From Alkalicoccobacillus murimartini (GTDB taxonomy: Bacteria; Bacillota; Bacilli; Bacillales; Bacillaceae_D), in NCBI RefSeq assembly GCF_030813245.1, contig NZ_JAUSUA010000003.1, positions 372,001 to 436,000 on the forward strand: a stretch of 64,000 nucleotides of DNA, written 5' to 3'. The translations under genes and the position numbers were made by a program. This document shows, piece by piece, positions 35,423-44,727 of the stretch (position 1 is the first letter of the stretch; the number at the start of each line of letters is the position of its first letter). The notes beneath the pieces are model-generated. The model saw only the letters and a list, made by a program, of their open reading frames with translations. It was not told where the DNA came from and ran no database searches.

Positions 35423-35773
35423 TTATGCGTTATTTTGTTCAAGTGCAGCATTTTTCTCTATCTGCTTCAGGTGCTCAGCATGTTTACTGCCCCAATCGTG
35501 CATTGCGGCAAGTAAAGGCTGCAAACTATTTCCGTATTCCGTCATAGAGTATTCGACCTTCGGAGGGATTTGCGCATATACTTTCCGAATAACAATGTCA
35601 TGATGCTCAAGCTCACGAAGTTGTGCGGTTAGCATCTTTTGTGTAATACCAGGAATAGAACGTTTTAATTCATTAAAGCGCATTACATCGTTAGTAGTAA
35701 GTTCAAATAATATTCTATGTTTCCATTTACCCATTAAAATTTCAAGCGCGGTATCTACTTTGCATATCTCCAA
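35423..35773 (-). CDS. HxlR-family regulator (YodB/CatR/HypR-like)
   Basis: Winged-helix regulator of 116 aa: CKVDTALEILMGKWKHRILFEL, RFNELKRSIPGITQKMLTAQLRELE and KVEYSMTEYG are the HxlR core. A single Cys lies at position 4, in the place of the redox-sensing Cys of YodB/CatR/HypR, proteins that answer quinones, diamide or hypochlorite. TTG 35773 follows AGGAGG at 8 nt. It is divergent from a ring-cleavage-type dioxygenase and near a nitroreductase, the usual targets of such regulators. Confidence 0.87.
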   Translation of the reverse strand: MEICKVDTALEILMGKWKHRILFELTTNDVMRFNELKRSIPGITQKMLTAQLRELEHHDIVIRKVYAQIPPKVEYSMTEYGNSLQPLLAAMHDWGSKHAEHLKQIEKNAALEQNNA

Positions 35774-35804
35774 TCGTCTAACCTCCTATAGTATCCATAA
35801 TGAC

Positions 35805-35830
35805 ACTATACTACTTTTAAGTGCCTACTT
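35805..35830. promoter_or_regulatory. Operator-like element, copy 1 (hxlR/VOC promoter)
   Basis: A 26-bp block beginning ACTATACTACTTTTAAGTG recurs with four mismatches at 36774-36799 upstream of the nitroreductase. A shared HxlR operator is the likely reason. Confidence 0.65.
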
Positions 35831-35895
35831 CCATAAAAAAGTTCCATAGGGCATACTACGTTTAACATACTACGAATTAGTTGGAGGGGTTTTTC

Positions 35896-36750
35896 ATGAC
35901 GATTCATGCAAACACAAGTCTAGGGCAAGTAAGGCTAAAGGTATCAAATCTTGAGCAATCTATTACTTTTTATAAGGATATAATTGGATTCGATGTAGTC
36001 CGTCAAGTAGGAGCAGAGGCACATATAGGCGTTGAAGAAGACACACTAATTGTATTAGAAGAAATTCCTGATGCGATACGACTACCTGAACGTTCGGCAG
36101 CAGGACTTTACCATGTAGCGATATTGCTTCCAAACCGAGCGTCACTTGCGAGTATTCTCTATCATTTTGCAGATAAACAAGTGCCTATTGGTCAGGCGGA
36201 TCACCTTGTGAGTGAAGCGATATACTTGTCAGATCCAGACGGAAATGGACTAGAAATTTATCGGGACCGTGATCGAACGGAATGGAATGTTGAGTCAAAT
36301 GGTGATTATGTGATGGCATCAAATCCAATTGATATGAATCAGTTACTGATGGAAGCGGAAGAAGGGTCATGGTCAGGTATGCCACAAGGTACGGTCATTG
36401 GTCATGTTCATATGCATGTCGCAGACTTAGAGGAAACCGAAACCTACTATCGAGATGTTATTGGATTTGAAACAGTAGGAAATTACCGCGCAATGCATGC
36501 CAAATTCATGGCTGCAGGTCGTTACCATCACCATTTAGGCTTTAATATTTGGGCAGGAAAAGGAGTTCCACCAACTCCGGAGAATGCGATAGGCATGACT
36601 TATTACACAATTAAGCTTGTAAATGAAGAGGAAATCAAAAGCTTAATTCAAAGGTTAGAACAGGCCAATAGAAGCTACAAGCAAGAAGAATCAACCCTAT
36701 GGACAGTCGATCCATCAGGCATGACTGTTCGTTTTGTGTATCAAAGGTAA
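35896..36750 (+). CDS. VOC-family ring-cleavage dioxygenase-like protein (CatE-like)
   Basis: Two-module glyoxalase/dioxygenase-fold protein of 284 aa. Each half has the VOC pattern: LGQVRLKVSNLEQSITFYKDIIGF and GHVHMHVADLEETETYYRDVIGF. The second His of the C-terminal half (YHHHLGFNIW) and Glu in EIYRDRDR are candidate metal ligands. CatE of B. subtilis cleaves catechol and belongs to a thiol-stress regulon; this protein fits that group. ATG 35896 has GGAGGGG at 8 nt; the TTG at 35881 has none. Confidence 0.85.
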   Translation: MTIHANTSLGQVRLKVSNLEQSITFYKDIIGFDVVRQVGAEAHIGVEEDTLIVLEEIPDAIRLPERSAAGLYHVAILLPNRASLASILYHFADKQVPIGQADHLVSEAIYLSDPDGNGLEIYRDRDRTEWNVESNGDYVMASNPIDMNQLLMEAEEGSWSGMPQGTVIGHVHMHVADLEETETYYRDVIGFETVGNYRAMHAKFMAAGRYHHHLGFNIWAGKGVPPTPENAIGMTYYTIKLVNEEEIKSLIQRLEQANRSYKQEESTLWTVDPSGMTVRFVYQR

Positions 36751-36773
36751 GCACCTTCAGTATCGTTCAAGAA

Positions 36774-36799
36774 ACTATACCACTTTATAGTGCGTACTT
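36774..36799. promoter_or_regulatory. Operator-like element, copy 2 (nitroreductase promoter)
   Basis: A 26-bp block beginning ACTATACCACTTTATAGTG; the ACTATA/TATAGT arms form a dyad. Matches the element at 35805-35830 at 22 of 26 positions. Confidence 0.65.
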
Positions 36800-36888
36800 A
36801 TTTCTTGAAAAGGGATAGGATACAATAATTTCAAGGCAAGTTGCCCATACTAGTATTGATTAAATTACAATTGATGGAGGAAAAGATT

Positions 36889-37488
36889 ATGAGTAAAGAT
36901 TTTTACCAAGCTATTGAAGATCGTCGTTCATATTATGCAGTGAGTAAGGAGCAAGTTGTTTCGGATGATCGTATTGTTGAGGTTGTTCATCACGCTGTGA
37001 AGCATGTGCCATCAGCATTTAACTCTCAGTCAACGCGTGTGATTGTTCTTTTAGGGGCAGAGCACGATAAGTTTTGGAACCTTACAACGGAAACGCTTCG
37101 TAAAGTCGTCCCTGCGGAGAATTTTGGCGCGACTCAAGAAAAGATGGACCTATTTAGTAATGGATACGGTACGGTTCTTTTCTTTGAAGACGAAGAAGTG
37201 GTTAAAGGACTTCAAGAGCAATTTGCATTATATGCTGATAACTTCCCGGTTTGGTCAGAACAAACATCCGGTATGCATCAATTTGCCGTTTGGACAGGAT
37301 TAGAGATCGAAGGATTTGGCGCTACACTGCAGCATTATAATCCATTGGTTGATGAGGATGTAAAAAAAGAGTGGCATGTTCCTGCATCATGGAAGCTGAG
37401 AGCTCAAATGCCATTTGGTAAACCAGCTGCACCTGCTGGAGAAAAAGAATTTAGCTCTCTTGAAGAAAGAGTAAAGGTATACAAATAA
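36889..37488 (+). CDS. Nitroreductase-family oxidoreductase (YodC/HypO/MhqN-like)
   Basis: FMN-dependent NAD(P)H oxidoreductase of 199 aa. FMN contacts appear in AIEDRRSYYAVS, HVPSAFNSQSTRV and GLEIEGFGATLQHYNP. Bacillar relatives reduce quinones and nitro compounds and are controlled by YodB, HypR or MhqR. ATG 36889 has TGGAGG at 8 nt; the longer frame from 36841 is not used. It has its own promoter region with the shared operator element. Confidence 0.88.
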   Translation: MSKDFYQAIEDRRSYYAVSKEQVVSDDRIVEVVHHAVKHVPSAFNSQSTRVIVLLGAEHDKFWNLTTETLRKVVPAENFGATQEKMDLFSNGYGTVLFFEDEEVVKGLQEQFALYADNFPVWSEQTSGMHQFAVWTGLEIEGFGATLQHYNPLVDEDVKKEWHVPASWKLRAQMPFGKPAAPAGEKEFSSLEERVKVYK

Positions 37489-37502
37489 GGAATATAGCAA
37501 AA

Positions 37503-37535
37503 AGGGGCCAAGTCACAATGACTGGGCCCCTTTAT
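37503..37535 (+). terminator. Terminator of the nitroreductase gene
   Basis: GGGGCC-A-AGTCA pairs with TGACT-G-GGCCCC, followed by TTTATT. It also lies at the end of the convergent USP gene. Confidence 0.82.
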
Positions 37536-37546
37536 TAGTTTTATCG

Positions 37547-38245
37547 TTATTTTTTAAGCATTTCTTCTTTAATCTTCAATGAACAGGAAGTAACAACTTC
37601 TGGTTCGGTAACATCATCATCTGTAATATGAACCTGCATCATTTGGTTATCATTCATAAATTTGAAGACGCCATTGTTAAAGTCTGTACCTTGTTCTTTA
37701 AAGAAGATACCTTCAAACAATGCATCTTTTGGATGAGAGAAGGATAGGCGATACGCATCATCTTTATCTTTTGTTAGATAAGCACGGCAGCCCTTTTCGT
37801 AATGACCTTCTTCGCCTTTAAGTGATCGGTCGACAGAGACAACATGAAAGTCAACAAATGGAATTTCACGTAGCAATACATTCATAAATGAACCTTTTGT
37901 AATCTCTTCCCAGCGGCTCTTGGCTGTTTGACCAATAATAATTTGAGTAATGTGTTTCTCGCGTGCTACTTCAGCAATAACTTTTACAGCTGGACGCTTC
38001 TCATTATCACGAATCATAAATTCTTCAACGTTGTGTTCTTCAGCAAGTTGCTTCCAACGATCAATGTAGTCAGATTTCTCTGCATCCAATTCATCGTATG
38101 GGAGTGCATCAATTGTTAATATATATAGTGGACAATCCAGCATGCTAGCAATTTTACAGCCACGTTTAATTAATCGTTCACCATTTGGACCATAATATAC
38201 ACATACAAGAATACTTTCATCCATTCTTCCTTTAACTTTCTTCAT
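37547..38245 (-). CDS. KdpD-like universal-stress-protein domain protein
   Basis: Soluble protein of 232 aa. The N-terminal half (about 9-145) is a USP domain of the kind found in the sensor kinase KdpD (ESILVCVYYGPNGERLIKRG, TQIIIGQTAKSRWEEITKGS, VDFHVVSVDR); no histidine kinase part is present. The C-terminal part (about 150-232) is unrecognised. KdpD USP domains bind c-di-AMP in some Firmicutes, so a role in ion homeostasis is possible. It is divergent from the mrp operon, which supports that idea (inference). Start ATG 38245 with GAGGTG upstream. Confidence 0.78.
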   Translation of the reverse strand: MKKVKGRMDESILVCVYYGPNGERLIKRGCKIASMLDCPLYILTIDALPYDELDAEKSDYIDRWKQLAEEHNVEEFMIRDNEKRPAVKVIAEVAREKHITQIIIGQTAKSRWEEITKGSFMNVLLREIPFVDFHVVSVDRSLKGEEGHYEKGCRAYLTKDKDDAYRLSFSHPKDALFEGIFFKEQGTDFNNGVFKFMNDNQMMQVHITDDDVTEPEVVTSCSLKIKEEMLKK

Positions 38246-38897
38246 TAATATTCACCTCTTATACTTCCAGTTATTAATTTATTTGATTCGCCTTTAAGCG
38301 ATTTGGCCTGTGTAATTAAGCAATATCTTACTAAAACCAATTCAGTATATAATGAAACAAATAATATTTCAATTCAAATATGAATTTATTTTCAAATTTG
38401 AAGATACTAAAAATAAGTTAATCAAAATTAGATCGATTTACCTAATAATAGGAACGTAAATGTTACGATTTTGAGACATGGTCCAAAATGAAGTCCCTAT
38501 TAAGTGCAATCAATCGTCTTTTATTATATACTTTTTAAGGAGAGTAACGGTTAAGTGTCATGATAATGAGTTAACATTAACCCAAGTTATGCAAGTGACT
38601 CACTCACTTGTATAGGTATTGTTAGGATGCTCCTACTTCCTAAGAGCAGAGCCCTGCTCCTTCAAGATACCGTGTTACAACAGACTGCGCATACTTTTTG
38701 CACAGTCCTATTGGGATGGCCAAAATTAAAGCTCCTAAGTGAATTCCATTATTTGCTTACATCATACACCTATACAACATTCAATTCAAGGACTACTTCA
38801 ATGATAAATTTATTTCTATTTTTGAAGAACTTGCTTAATAAAAACGTCAGTATCTGAACATTCAGGTGTCCTGGTCGAAAATCTAGGAGGTCATGCT
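38246..38897. other. 650-bp AT-rich intergenic region upstream of mrpA
   Basis: Separates the divergent USP and mrp genes. It is AT-rich to about 38450 and then more mixed, with small hairpins such as AGAGCAG-AGCC-CTGCTC near 38643-38657. A possible ORF at 38627-38857 has no ribosome site and no plausible product. The right-hand 250-400 bp may be a structured 5' leader of mrp; I could not match it to a known riboswitch. Confidence 0.45.
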
Positions 38898-41309
38898 TTG
38901 AGCTGGTTAAATTTCGCCATATTTTTACCGATTCTGTACGCTATTTTCATCCCTTTTTTCTATAAGAAAGTCCCAACAATACATACAGGTTGGTTTGTCT
39001 TTCCGATTCCACTTGTGCTATTCATTTATCTCACAACATCGATTCCAGGGATAGCAAATGGAGAGACATTTATGCACACGGTTTCGTGGATTCCGTCATT
39101 AGGTATAAACTTCACGACGTATCTCGATGGACTCAGTTTGATTTTGGCCTTACTGATTACCGGTGTAGGAACTCTTGTTATTTTTTATTCCGTTTTTTAT
39201 CTCTCGATGAAGAGAGAGGCCCTTCATAACTTCTATATCTACTTGCTTTTATTTATGGGTGCGATGTTAGGTGTTGTATTGTCAGATAACTTAATGGTGC
39301 TCTATCTATTTTGGGAGCTAACAAGTGTATCTTCCTTCTTATTAATTGCGTTCTGGTATCAGCGTGACAAATCACGTTACGGTGCCCAAAAGTCAATGTT
39401 AATCACCGTGTTTGGTGGAATCTCGATGCTTGCGGGCTTTATTATGCTTCAGTCTATGACTGGAACATGGAGTGTGCGAGAGATTATCGGACAGGCGGGT
39501 ACGCTTTCTGATTCATCGTTATTTATCCCCGCTATGCTTTTAGTTTTATTAGGTGCGTTTACGAAATCAGCACAATTCCCGTTCCACATTTGGTTACCGG
39601 ACGCGATGGAAGCTCCAACTCCTGTTAGTGCGTATTTACACTCGGCGACGATGGTTAAAGCAGGTATTTATCTTGTTGCTCGATTCACGCCTGTGTTTGG
39701 TGGAGACGCAACTTGGTTCTGGGTGGTAAGTTCAGTTGGTTTGATCACCTTATTCTGGGGATCCTTTACTGCGGTGAGACAGACTGACTTAAAAGCATTA
39801 CTTGCCTATTCAACGATTAGTCAACTCGGAATGATTATGAGTATGCTTGGAATTGGTTCAGCCGCTTTGTATTTTACTGAGGGCGGAGACAACTTTGAGA
39901 TGTATTCAGTTGCTGTTTTAGCAGCTTTGTTTCATCTAATTAACCACTCTACCTTTAAGGGTGCACTCTTTATGGTAGTAGGAATAGTGGATCATGAGAC
40001 AGGTACACGTGATATTCGAAAACTTGGTGGATTAATGACGATTATGCCGATTACGTTTACGTTTGCTGCGATTGGAAGCTTTGCAATGGCCGGTCTGCCT
40101 CCTTTTAATGGCTTCATAAGTAAGGAGATGTTCTTTACTGCGGTTCTTAATGCGTCAGAGCTTGGAATCTTTAATATGCAAACCCTAGGTGTTTTGTTCC
40201 CAGTTGTCGCATGGGTCGCTAGTGTATTCACATTTGTTTATTGTATGATTCTTGTCTTCCGAACGTTTACCGGAAAATACAAACCAGAGAAACTTGAGAA
40301 AAGTGCACATGAAGCGCCACTAGGTATGTTAATCCCACCTGGTATTCTCGTTTCGTTTGTTGTGGTTATCTTTTTCTTCCCACAAACGCTGGCAGATTAC
40401 ATTTTAAATCCAGCCGTGCAAGCGGTGATACCATTAGAAAATGGCAGTTATTACACGAGTATTTACGCGTGGCATGGTTGGGAACTAGAACTGTATATGA
40501 CCATTGGGGTAGTTGTATTAGGTGGACTATTGTTCCTTTACTTGAAGAAGTGGGAGGGTGTGTATTCGCTCTTTCCGAAAGAATGGTCTTTCAACACGGT
40601 TTATAATGGGATTCTTTCAGGATCTGAAAAAGGTGCTGATAAAATCACTGGCACATATATGACAGGTTACCTACGTCATTATCTTGTTTACATTTTTATG
40701 TTCATGATAGTGGCTATTGGAGGGACAATCTTTGTTACCAACGGTTTTGTGATTGACATGTCAAATGATGCGCCAGTCAATGCGTATGAAATGATCTTAC
40801 TCGGAATCATTGCAGTTGCTGCTGTATCCATCATTTTTGCAAAGTCCAGATTAACCGCAATTATTTTAAATGGTGTTCTGGGTTACATGATAGCGATCTT
40901 CTTTGTCATCTTTCGAGCACCTGACCTAGCTTTAACACAGCTAGTTATTGAAACGGTATCTGCGGCTCTGTTTTTACTGTGTTTCTTCTTCCTTCCTGAA
41001 TGGAAGAAGGAGAACTCTACGAATAAGGTCAAAGGGTTCAACCTTGTCATTTCAATTGGTGTGGGTACGGTCATTACCCTCGTCACATTATCAATACAAG
41101 GTAATCGATTCTTTGACAGCATATCTAGTTATTTTGAGGATGCGTACGATTTGGCTGGAGGAAAGAATATTGTAAATGCCATTTTGGCTGACTTCCGTTC
41201 ATTTGATACCATGCTTGAGATTCTAGTGTTATGTATTGCAGGTCTAGGAGTATACACACTTGTTAAATTAAAATCGTCAGAAGGAGATGATGAACGTGAA
41301 GGTGAATGA
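38898..41309 (+). CDS. mrpA: Mrp antiporter subunit A
   Basis: Large subunit (803 aa) of the hetero-oligomeric Na+/H+ antiporter that keeps the cytoplasm near neutral in alkaline medium. About 20 helices; NuoL-like core with LYLFWELTSVSSFLLI, KSAQFPFHIWLPDAMEAPTPVSAYLHSATMVKAGIYL split around the conserved Lys and His, and a C-terminal MrpB-like domain (FRAPDLALTQLVIETVSAALFL). TTG 38898 follows AGGAGGTC. Overlaps mrpB. Confidence 0.97.
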   Translation: MSWLNFAIFLPILYAIFIPFFYKKVPTIHTGWFVFPIPLVLFIYLTTSIPGIANGETFMHTVSWIPSLGINFTTYLDGLSLILALLITGVGTLVIFYSVFYLSMKREALHNFYIYLLLFMGAMLGVVLSDNLMVLYLFWELTSVSSFLLIAFWYQRDKSRYGAQKSMLITVFGGISMLAGFIMLQSMTGTWSVREIIGQAGTLSDSSLFIPAMLLVLLGAFTKSAQFPFHIWLPDAMEAPTPVSAYLHSATMVKAGIYLVARFTPVFGGDATWFWVVSSVGLITLFWGSFTAVRQTDLKALLAYSTISQLGMIMSMLGIGSAALYFTEGGDNFEMYSVAVLAALFHLINHSTFKGALFMVVGIVDHETGTRDIRKLGGLMTIMPITFTFAAIGSFAMAGLPPFNGFISKEMFFTAVLNASELGIFNMQTLGVLFPVVAWVASVFTFVYCMILVFRTFTGKYKPEKLEKSAHEAPLGMLIPPGILVSFVVVIFFFPQTLADYILNPAVQAVIPLENGSYYTSIYAWHGWELELYMTIGVVVLGGLLFLYLKKWEGVYSLFPKEWSFNTVYNGILSGSEKGADKITGTYMTGYLRHYLVYIFMFMIVAIGGTIFVTNGFVIDMSNDAPVNAYEMILLGIIAVAAVSIIFAKSRLTAIILNGVLGYMIAIFFVIFRAPDLALTQLVIETVSAALFLLCFFFLPEWKKENSTNKVKGFNLVISIGVGTVITLVTLSIQGNRFFDSISSYFEDAYDLAGGKNIVNAILADFRSFDTMLEILVLCIAGLGVYTLVKLKSSEGDDEREGE

Positions 41310-41721
41310 TGTTATTTTACAAACAGTTAGTAAAGTCGCTACGTTTATCATCCTGACTTTCGGTGTGTATCTGTTTTTGGCTGGGCACCATGAGCCAGGA
41401 GGAGGATTCATAGGCGGGTTGGTCCTTGCATCCGCCTTGGTGCTCTTATACCTTGCATTTGATATTGAAACGGTAGCGAAGGGTATTCCAATTAACTATC
41501 GATTAATGGCTGGCATTGGCGTTTTAATCTCTGTTTGTACAGGGATCGGTGCACTGTTTTTTGGAACTAATTATTTGAATCAAGAGTTTGCATATTTTGA
41601 TCTTCCGATATTTGGTGAGACAGAGCTAACGACAGTCACCATCTTTGAAATTGGCGTTTCATTAGCTGTAATCGGAACAGCATTAACAATTATTCTAAGC
41701 ATAAGTGAGGATGTTGATTAA
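41287..41721 (+). CDS. mrpB: Mrp antiporter subunit B
   Basis: Four-helix subunit of 144 aa; HEPGGGFIGGLVLASALVLLYL is the MrpB signature. Three starts are possible (ATG 41287, ATG 41290, GTG 41296). The AAGGAG at 41280-41285 best suits GTG 41296. It overlaps mrpA by about 20 bp and its stop overlaps the mrpC start (TAATG). Confidence 0.95.
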   Translation: MMNVKVNDVILQTVSKVATFIILTFGVYLFLAGHHEPGGGFIGGLVLASALVLLYLAFDIETVAKGIPINYRLMAGIGVLISVCTGIGALFFGTNYLNQEFAYFDLPIFGETELTTVTIFEIGVSLAVIGTALTIILSISEDVD

Positions 41722-42059
41722 TGGAGACACTTATGGCGTTATTGATTGGTTTATTATTTACGGTAGGAACATACATGGTGTTATCAAAAAACATCGTCCG
41801 GATTATTCTTGGCACAGCCATTTATTCACACGGCGCACATCTGTTGTTAATCACAATGGGTGGTTTAAAAGGGGGAGCAGCTCCTCTTCTTGATCAGGGG
41901 AATGACGTGTTTGTTGATTCACTTCCCCAAGCGTTGATTCTAACAGCCATTGTTATTAACTTTGGTGTAACAGCGTTTTTCTTAGTTCTGGCCTATAGAG
42001 GGTATAAGGAACTCGGAACGGACGATCTTTACAAGTTAAGGGGGAATAAAGATGAATAA
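41721..42059 (+). CDS. mrpC: Mrp antiporter subunit C
   Basis: NuoK-like three-helix subunit of 112 aa: GTYMVLSKNIVRIILGTAIYSHGAHLLLIT and DSLPQALILTAIVINFGVTAFFLVL are conserved in MrpC. Overlaps mrpD by 8 bp. Confidence 0.95.
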   Translation: METLMALLIGLLFTVGTYMVLSKNIVRIILGTAIYSHGAHLLLITMGGLKGGAAPLLDQGNDVFVDSLPQALILTAIVINFGVTAFFLVLAYRGYKELGTDDLYKLRGNKDE

Positions 42060-43533
42060 TCTTGTCATATTCCCGATGCTCATTCCAGTAGTTGCGGGAC
42101 TTATCATGATTGTCTTTAGACATCAAATTACATTCCAGAGAGTATTAAGTATTATCTCTTCTATTGGGATAGCAGGTGTAACGGGGGCTCTCATTCATCA
42201 GGTATCAAATCACGGTATACAAACGATTCATCTTGGAGGCTGGGAGCCGCCATTTGGTATTGTATTTGTAGGCGATATGTTTGCACTTATCCTTGTATTT
42301 ACAACAGCCCTAGTATCCATTGCTTGTCTCTTTTATGCATTTTCTTCAATTGGAAGTAAACGAGAGTCCTTTTACTTCTATGCATTTGTTCAATTCTTAA
42401 TTGCAGGTGTCATTGGCTCATTTATGACAGGAGACTTGTTTAACTTATTTGTTTGTTTTGAGGTTATGTTACTTGCATCTTATGTATTAATCTCGCTTGG
42501 TGGAGAAAAAATTCAGTTACGAGAATCACTTAAGTACGTGCTTATTAATGTACTTTCTTCACTACTTTTCCTTGTTTCTGCAGGTTTCCTTTATGGAACG
42601 GTTGGAACACTAAATATGGCTCAGCTTGCTGAAAGAGTGGCAAGTGTAGAGCAAACAGGTATCCTTACGACCATTGCCATCCTATTCCTAATCGTGTTTG
42701 GCTTGAAGTCAGCTCTATTCTTATTCTTCTGGCTTCCAGGTTCTTACGGTGCCCCACCAACCGCAGTTGCGGCTTTGTTTGGAGCCTTGTTAACGAAAGT
42801 AGGAATCTACGCGTTGTTTAGAACCTTCACGCTTATATTCCCGCACGAACCAGGCATTACTCATACACTGCTTGGGATTATGGCAGGAGCGACCATGCTT
42901 CTCGGTGGGATTGGTGCGATTGCGTATCAAGATATAAAAAGGATTGTATCTTATAATGTCGTTGTGGCCGTAGGGTTCATCATTGCAGGTCTTGCTATCT
43001 TTTCGGCACCTGCTATTGAAGGGGCGATCTATTACTTGATTCACGATATGATCGCAAAAGCTTCGTTGTTCTTATTAGCAGGCACAGTGATCTATTTAAC
43101 TGGGAATGCTTGGTTGAAGAATATCGGAGGATTAATTAGACATTTTCCAGTACTCGGCTGGACCTTCTTTCTTGTTGTACTAGCTTTAGCTGGAATTCCG
43201 CCACTAAGTGGATTTATCGGTAAAGTACTGGTGACTCAAGGAGCGATAATGGAAGGCTCTTACGTCTTAGCTGCTATCGCATTAGGTTCAAGTATTCTTG
43301 TTCTCTATTCTCTTCTTAAGATCTTTAAGAACTCATTCTGGGGTGAAACGGTGATGGGGAAAGAAGAGATGATGCCGCTCAAAAAAGGTATGTTGTTACC
43401 TTGCGTCTATCTTGCAGTACTCAGTATTGCACTGGGTCTTGGAATCGAAGGGATTTCGGGATATGTCACACAGGCTGCTGAGACACTGATGAATCCTTCT
43501 ATCTATATTGATGCCGTACTTCATAATCAGTAA
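42052..43533 (+). CDS. mrpD: Mrp antiporter subunit D
   Basis: NuoM/NuoN-like subunit of 493 aa, about 14 helices. Conserved ion-path residues: Glu in FVCFEVMLLASYVLIS and Lys in FGLKSALFLFFWLPGSYGAPPTAV. Works with MrpA as the ion-translocating pair. Confidence 0.96.
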   Translation: MNNLVIFPMLIPVVAGLIMIVFRHQITFQRVLSIISSIGIAGVTGALIHQVSNHGIQTIHLGGWEPPFGIVFVGDMFALILVFTTALVSIACLFYAFSSIGSKRESFYFYAFVQFLIAGVIGSFMTGDLFNLFVCFEVMLLASYVLISLGGEKIQLRESLKYVLINVLSSLLFLVSAGFLYGTVGTLNMAQLAERVASVEQTGILTTIAILFLIVFGLKSALFLFFWLPGSYGAPPTAVAALFGALLTKVGIYALFRTFTLIFPHEPGITHTLLGIMAGATMLLGGIGAIAYQDIKRIVSYNVVVAVGFIIAGLAIFSAPAIEGAIYYLIHDMIAKASLFLLAGTVIYLTGNAWLKNIGGLIRHFPVLGWTFFLVVLALAGIPPLSGFIGKVLVTQGAIMEGSYVLAAIALGSSILVLYSLLKIFKNSFWGETVMGKEEMMPLKKGMLLPCVYLAVLSIALGLGIEGISGYVTQAAETLMNPSIYIDAVLHNQ

Positions 43534-43563
43534 GCTAACATCTTAAAGAAAGAAGGTGAAGAA

Positions 43564-44040
43564 TTGTCTGTTCAGTTGTTATTAAATATTCTTATTGCGT
43601 TGTTATGGGTATTTCTACAAGACTCATTTGAAATAACAAACTTTATTACAGGGTTCATTGTTGGGCTTAGTTTAATTTATATTATGAGACGGTTTTTTCC
43701 GACAGAATTTTATCTGAAAAAAGTTGTTTCGATTATCCATCTGCTCTACTTGTTTATTATGGAGTTGATCTTATCAAGTGTGCTCATGATCAAACAAATT
43801 CTTCGTCCAAGCCTGAATATTACTCCAGGAATATTCAGTTTTGAAACGGAGCTTGAAGGCGACCTAGAAATTACGGTTCTTGCCTTGTTATTGACACTGA
43901 CACCAGGATCAGTCGTACTTGAAATTACAAAGGATAATAACACTTTTTATATTCACGCGATGGATATACCAGAATCACGAGATGCCGTAATGAAGGCAAA
44001 ATCTACTTTTGAAAAAGCGATCATGGAGGTGACTAGGTAA
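43564..44040 (+). CDS. mrpE: Mrp antiporter subunit E
   Basis: Subunit of 158 aa: two N-terminal helices, FITGFIVGLSLIYIMRRFFP, and TPGIFSFETELEGDLEITVLALLLTLTPGSVVLEI typical of MrpE. TTG 43564 with GAAGGTGA upstream. Its stop overlaps the mrpF start. Confidence 0.95.
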   Translation: MSVQLLLNILIALLWVFLQDSFEITNFITGFIVGLSLIYIMRRFFPTEFYLKKVVSIIHLLYLFIMELILSSVLMIKQILRPSLNITPGIFSFETELEGDLEITVLALLLTLTPGSVVLEITKDNNTFYIHAMDIPESRDAVMKAKSTFEKAIMEVTR

Positions 44041-44324
44041 TGTTAGAGATTGTCGGATATATTGCTCTAATCTTTCTCTCCATATCGATCGTTATTGGGC
44101 TTTACAGAGTTGTGAAGGGTCCATCCATGCCAGATCGAGTCATTGCGCTTGATACAATTGGGATTAATCTCATCTCAGCTGTAGCAGTGATTTCAATCAC
44201 ACTTGATACAGGCGCATTCCTAGAAGTTATTTTGTTGCTTGGAATCTTATCCTTTATTACAACCGTAGCCTTTTCAAAATTTTTGGAGAGGGGTGTAGTC
44301 ATTGAGCGTAAGCGGAACAGGTGA
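44040..44324 (+). CDS. mrpF: Mrp antiporter subunit F
   Basis: Three-helix subunit of 94 aa; VVKGPSMPDRVIALDTIGINLISA is the MrpF signature. Overlaps mrpG by 23 bp. Confidence 0.95.
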   Translation: MLEIVGYIALIFLSISIVIGLYRVVKGPSMPDRVIALDTIGINLISAVAVISITLDTGAFLEVILLLGILSFITTVAFSKFLERGVVIERKRNR

Positions 44325-44682
44325 AATCATTGCAGCGGTTCTAATCTTAATTGGAACCTTAATGAGTGTCATCAGCGCATATGGATTAATTCGACTTCCT
44401 GATGTATACACTCGGTCTCACGCAGGGACAAAAAGTGCGACTCTTGGGGTGTTAAGTACATTAACCGGGACTTTTATCTTTTTCTGGTTAGTCAATGATT
44501 TTATTAGTGTGAGATTACTACTAGGTATTGTTTTTGTATTCTTAACCGCTCCTGTAGCGGGTCACCTCATTAGCCGTGCTGCGTATCATTCAGGTGTTCC
44601 GATGACGGAGACGAGTGTTCAGGATCAATTGAAGGAAGATCTCGAAGCAGAAGAAAAAAAACAATCAGGTGAAAAAGACTAA
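44302..44682 (+). CDS. mrpG: Mrp antiporter subunit G
   Basis: Three-helix subunit of 126 aa; YGLIRLPDVYTRSHAGTKSATLG and APVAGHLISRAAYHSGVP are conserved in MrpG, with a charged tail. TTG 44302, GAGAGGGG upstream. Last gene of the operon. Confidence 0.95.
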   Translation: MSVSGTGEIIAAVLILIGTLMSVISAYGLIRLPDVYTRSHAGTKSATLGVLSTLTGTFIFFWLVNDFISVRLLLGIVFVFLTAPVAGHLISRAAYHSGVPMTETSVQDQLKEDLEAEEKKQSGEKD

Positions 44683-44723
44683 AAAAATAGACGATGAGAG
44701 CATGCTCTCATCGTCTATTTTTT
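44681..44723. terminator. Strong bidirectional terminator after mrpG
   Basis: A perfect palindrome of about 42 bp centred on GAGCATGCTC, with A and T runs; it ends mrpG and the convergent PRC-barrel gene. Confidence 0.93.
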
Positions 44724-44727
44724 AATT

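Noticed and set aside
38627-38857. 76-codon ORF upstream of mrpA
   Set aside because: No ribosome site and no plausible protein features; the region is more likely a leader.
38450-38897. Known Na+ or c-di-AMP riboswitch upstream of mrpA
   Set aside because: The context is tempting, but I could not match the conserved nucleotides of either class by eye.
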